Origin: Pyropia yezoensis
Lineage: Eukaryota > Rhodophyta > Bangiophyceae > Bangiales > Bangiaceae
DNA: 64,000 nucleotides
Direction: 5' to 3'
Assembly (NCBI GenBank): GCA_009829735.1
Contig: CM020618.1
Coordinates: 14,056,568-14,120,567, forward strand
Of the stretch, positions 63,823-64,000 are shown piece by piece; the first letter of the stretch is position 1; each line of letters begins with the position of its first letter. The position numbers and the translations under genes were made by a program. The notes under the pieces are model-generated. The model did not search any database, was not told the origin of the DNA, and saw only the letters and a list, made by a program, of their open reading frames with translations.

Positions 63823-64000
63823 TGGGGTTTTAAGGAAGGTCCATCGTGGTGGAGGTTACGAAAGAGCGCGAGCTCCTTCAAATTTAGAAAAATGAAAAAA
63901 CGCCGAGCGCTGAAACCGGCGATCTCATGTCCGAGGGTGCATGCACCATGGTGCACGTCGTGCACCTGTCGCGTCTTTTCACGAAACCAAAAGTAATACT

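Noticed and set aside
1-64000. CRISPR array, rRNA genes or bacterial operons
   Set aside because: No spaced direct repeats of CRISPR type and no rRNA-like sequence; the intron, LTR element and gene families are eukaryotic.

Overview
The window looks like nuclear DNA of a very GC-rich, intron-poor alga. A bangiophyte red alga (Porphyra/Pyropia type) fits best: long, mostly single-exon genes whose proteins are swollen with Ala, Gly and Pro runs; G/C homopolymers and GC-rich microsatellites between genes; and a COG2 gene, a REV1-type BRCT gene and an OPA-family sugar-phosphate transporter on uninterrupted frames. The species is an inference, not something the sequence proves.

Layout. 0-40 kb is gene-bearing, extremely GC-rich DNA: an F-box/LRR-like gene (459-2690, +), a four-finger C2H2 gene with one clear intron (5239-8982, -), a small Cys-rich membrane protein (15657-16388, -), an RBR-type ubiquitin ligase (20687-23788, +), an unrecognised 851-residue protein (24103-26658, -), a membrane RING-finger protein (30622-31833, +), Golgi tether subunit COG2 (32646-35594, +), an OPA/UhpC-like transporter (36259-38010, -) and a REV1-like BRCT protein with no polymerase domain (38696-40060, -). 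Long gaps at 2.7-5.2, 9-15.6, 16.4-20.7 and 26.7-30.6 kb hold G-tracts, pentamer arrays and other simple repeats rather than convincing genes.

40-64 kb is lower in GC and rich in mobile or unfamiliar DNA. It has two hairpins (one a perfect 64-nt foldback), two unrecognised coding regions (41947-42408 and 42761-44125, +), a nearly whole Ty3/Gypsy chromovirus-type LTR element on the minus strand (46759-57474), a ~165-bp tandem repeat next to it, the C-terminal part of a pogo-type (DDE_1) transposase (60167-61206, -) and a SET-domain-like gene or gene fragment (63220-63822, +).

The host genes do not form one pathway. Three bear on ubiquitin transfer (F-box, RBR, RING), one on Golgi tethering, one on sugar-phosphate transport and one on DNA damage tolerance. 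The most unusual item is a pair of open reading frames (47773-49680 and 49762-50082, +) inside the LTR element, antisense to gag-pol and lying where an envelope gene would sit. The 454-codon frame at 42761-44125, which matches no family I recognise, comes next.
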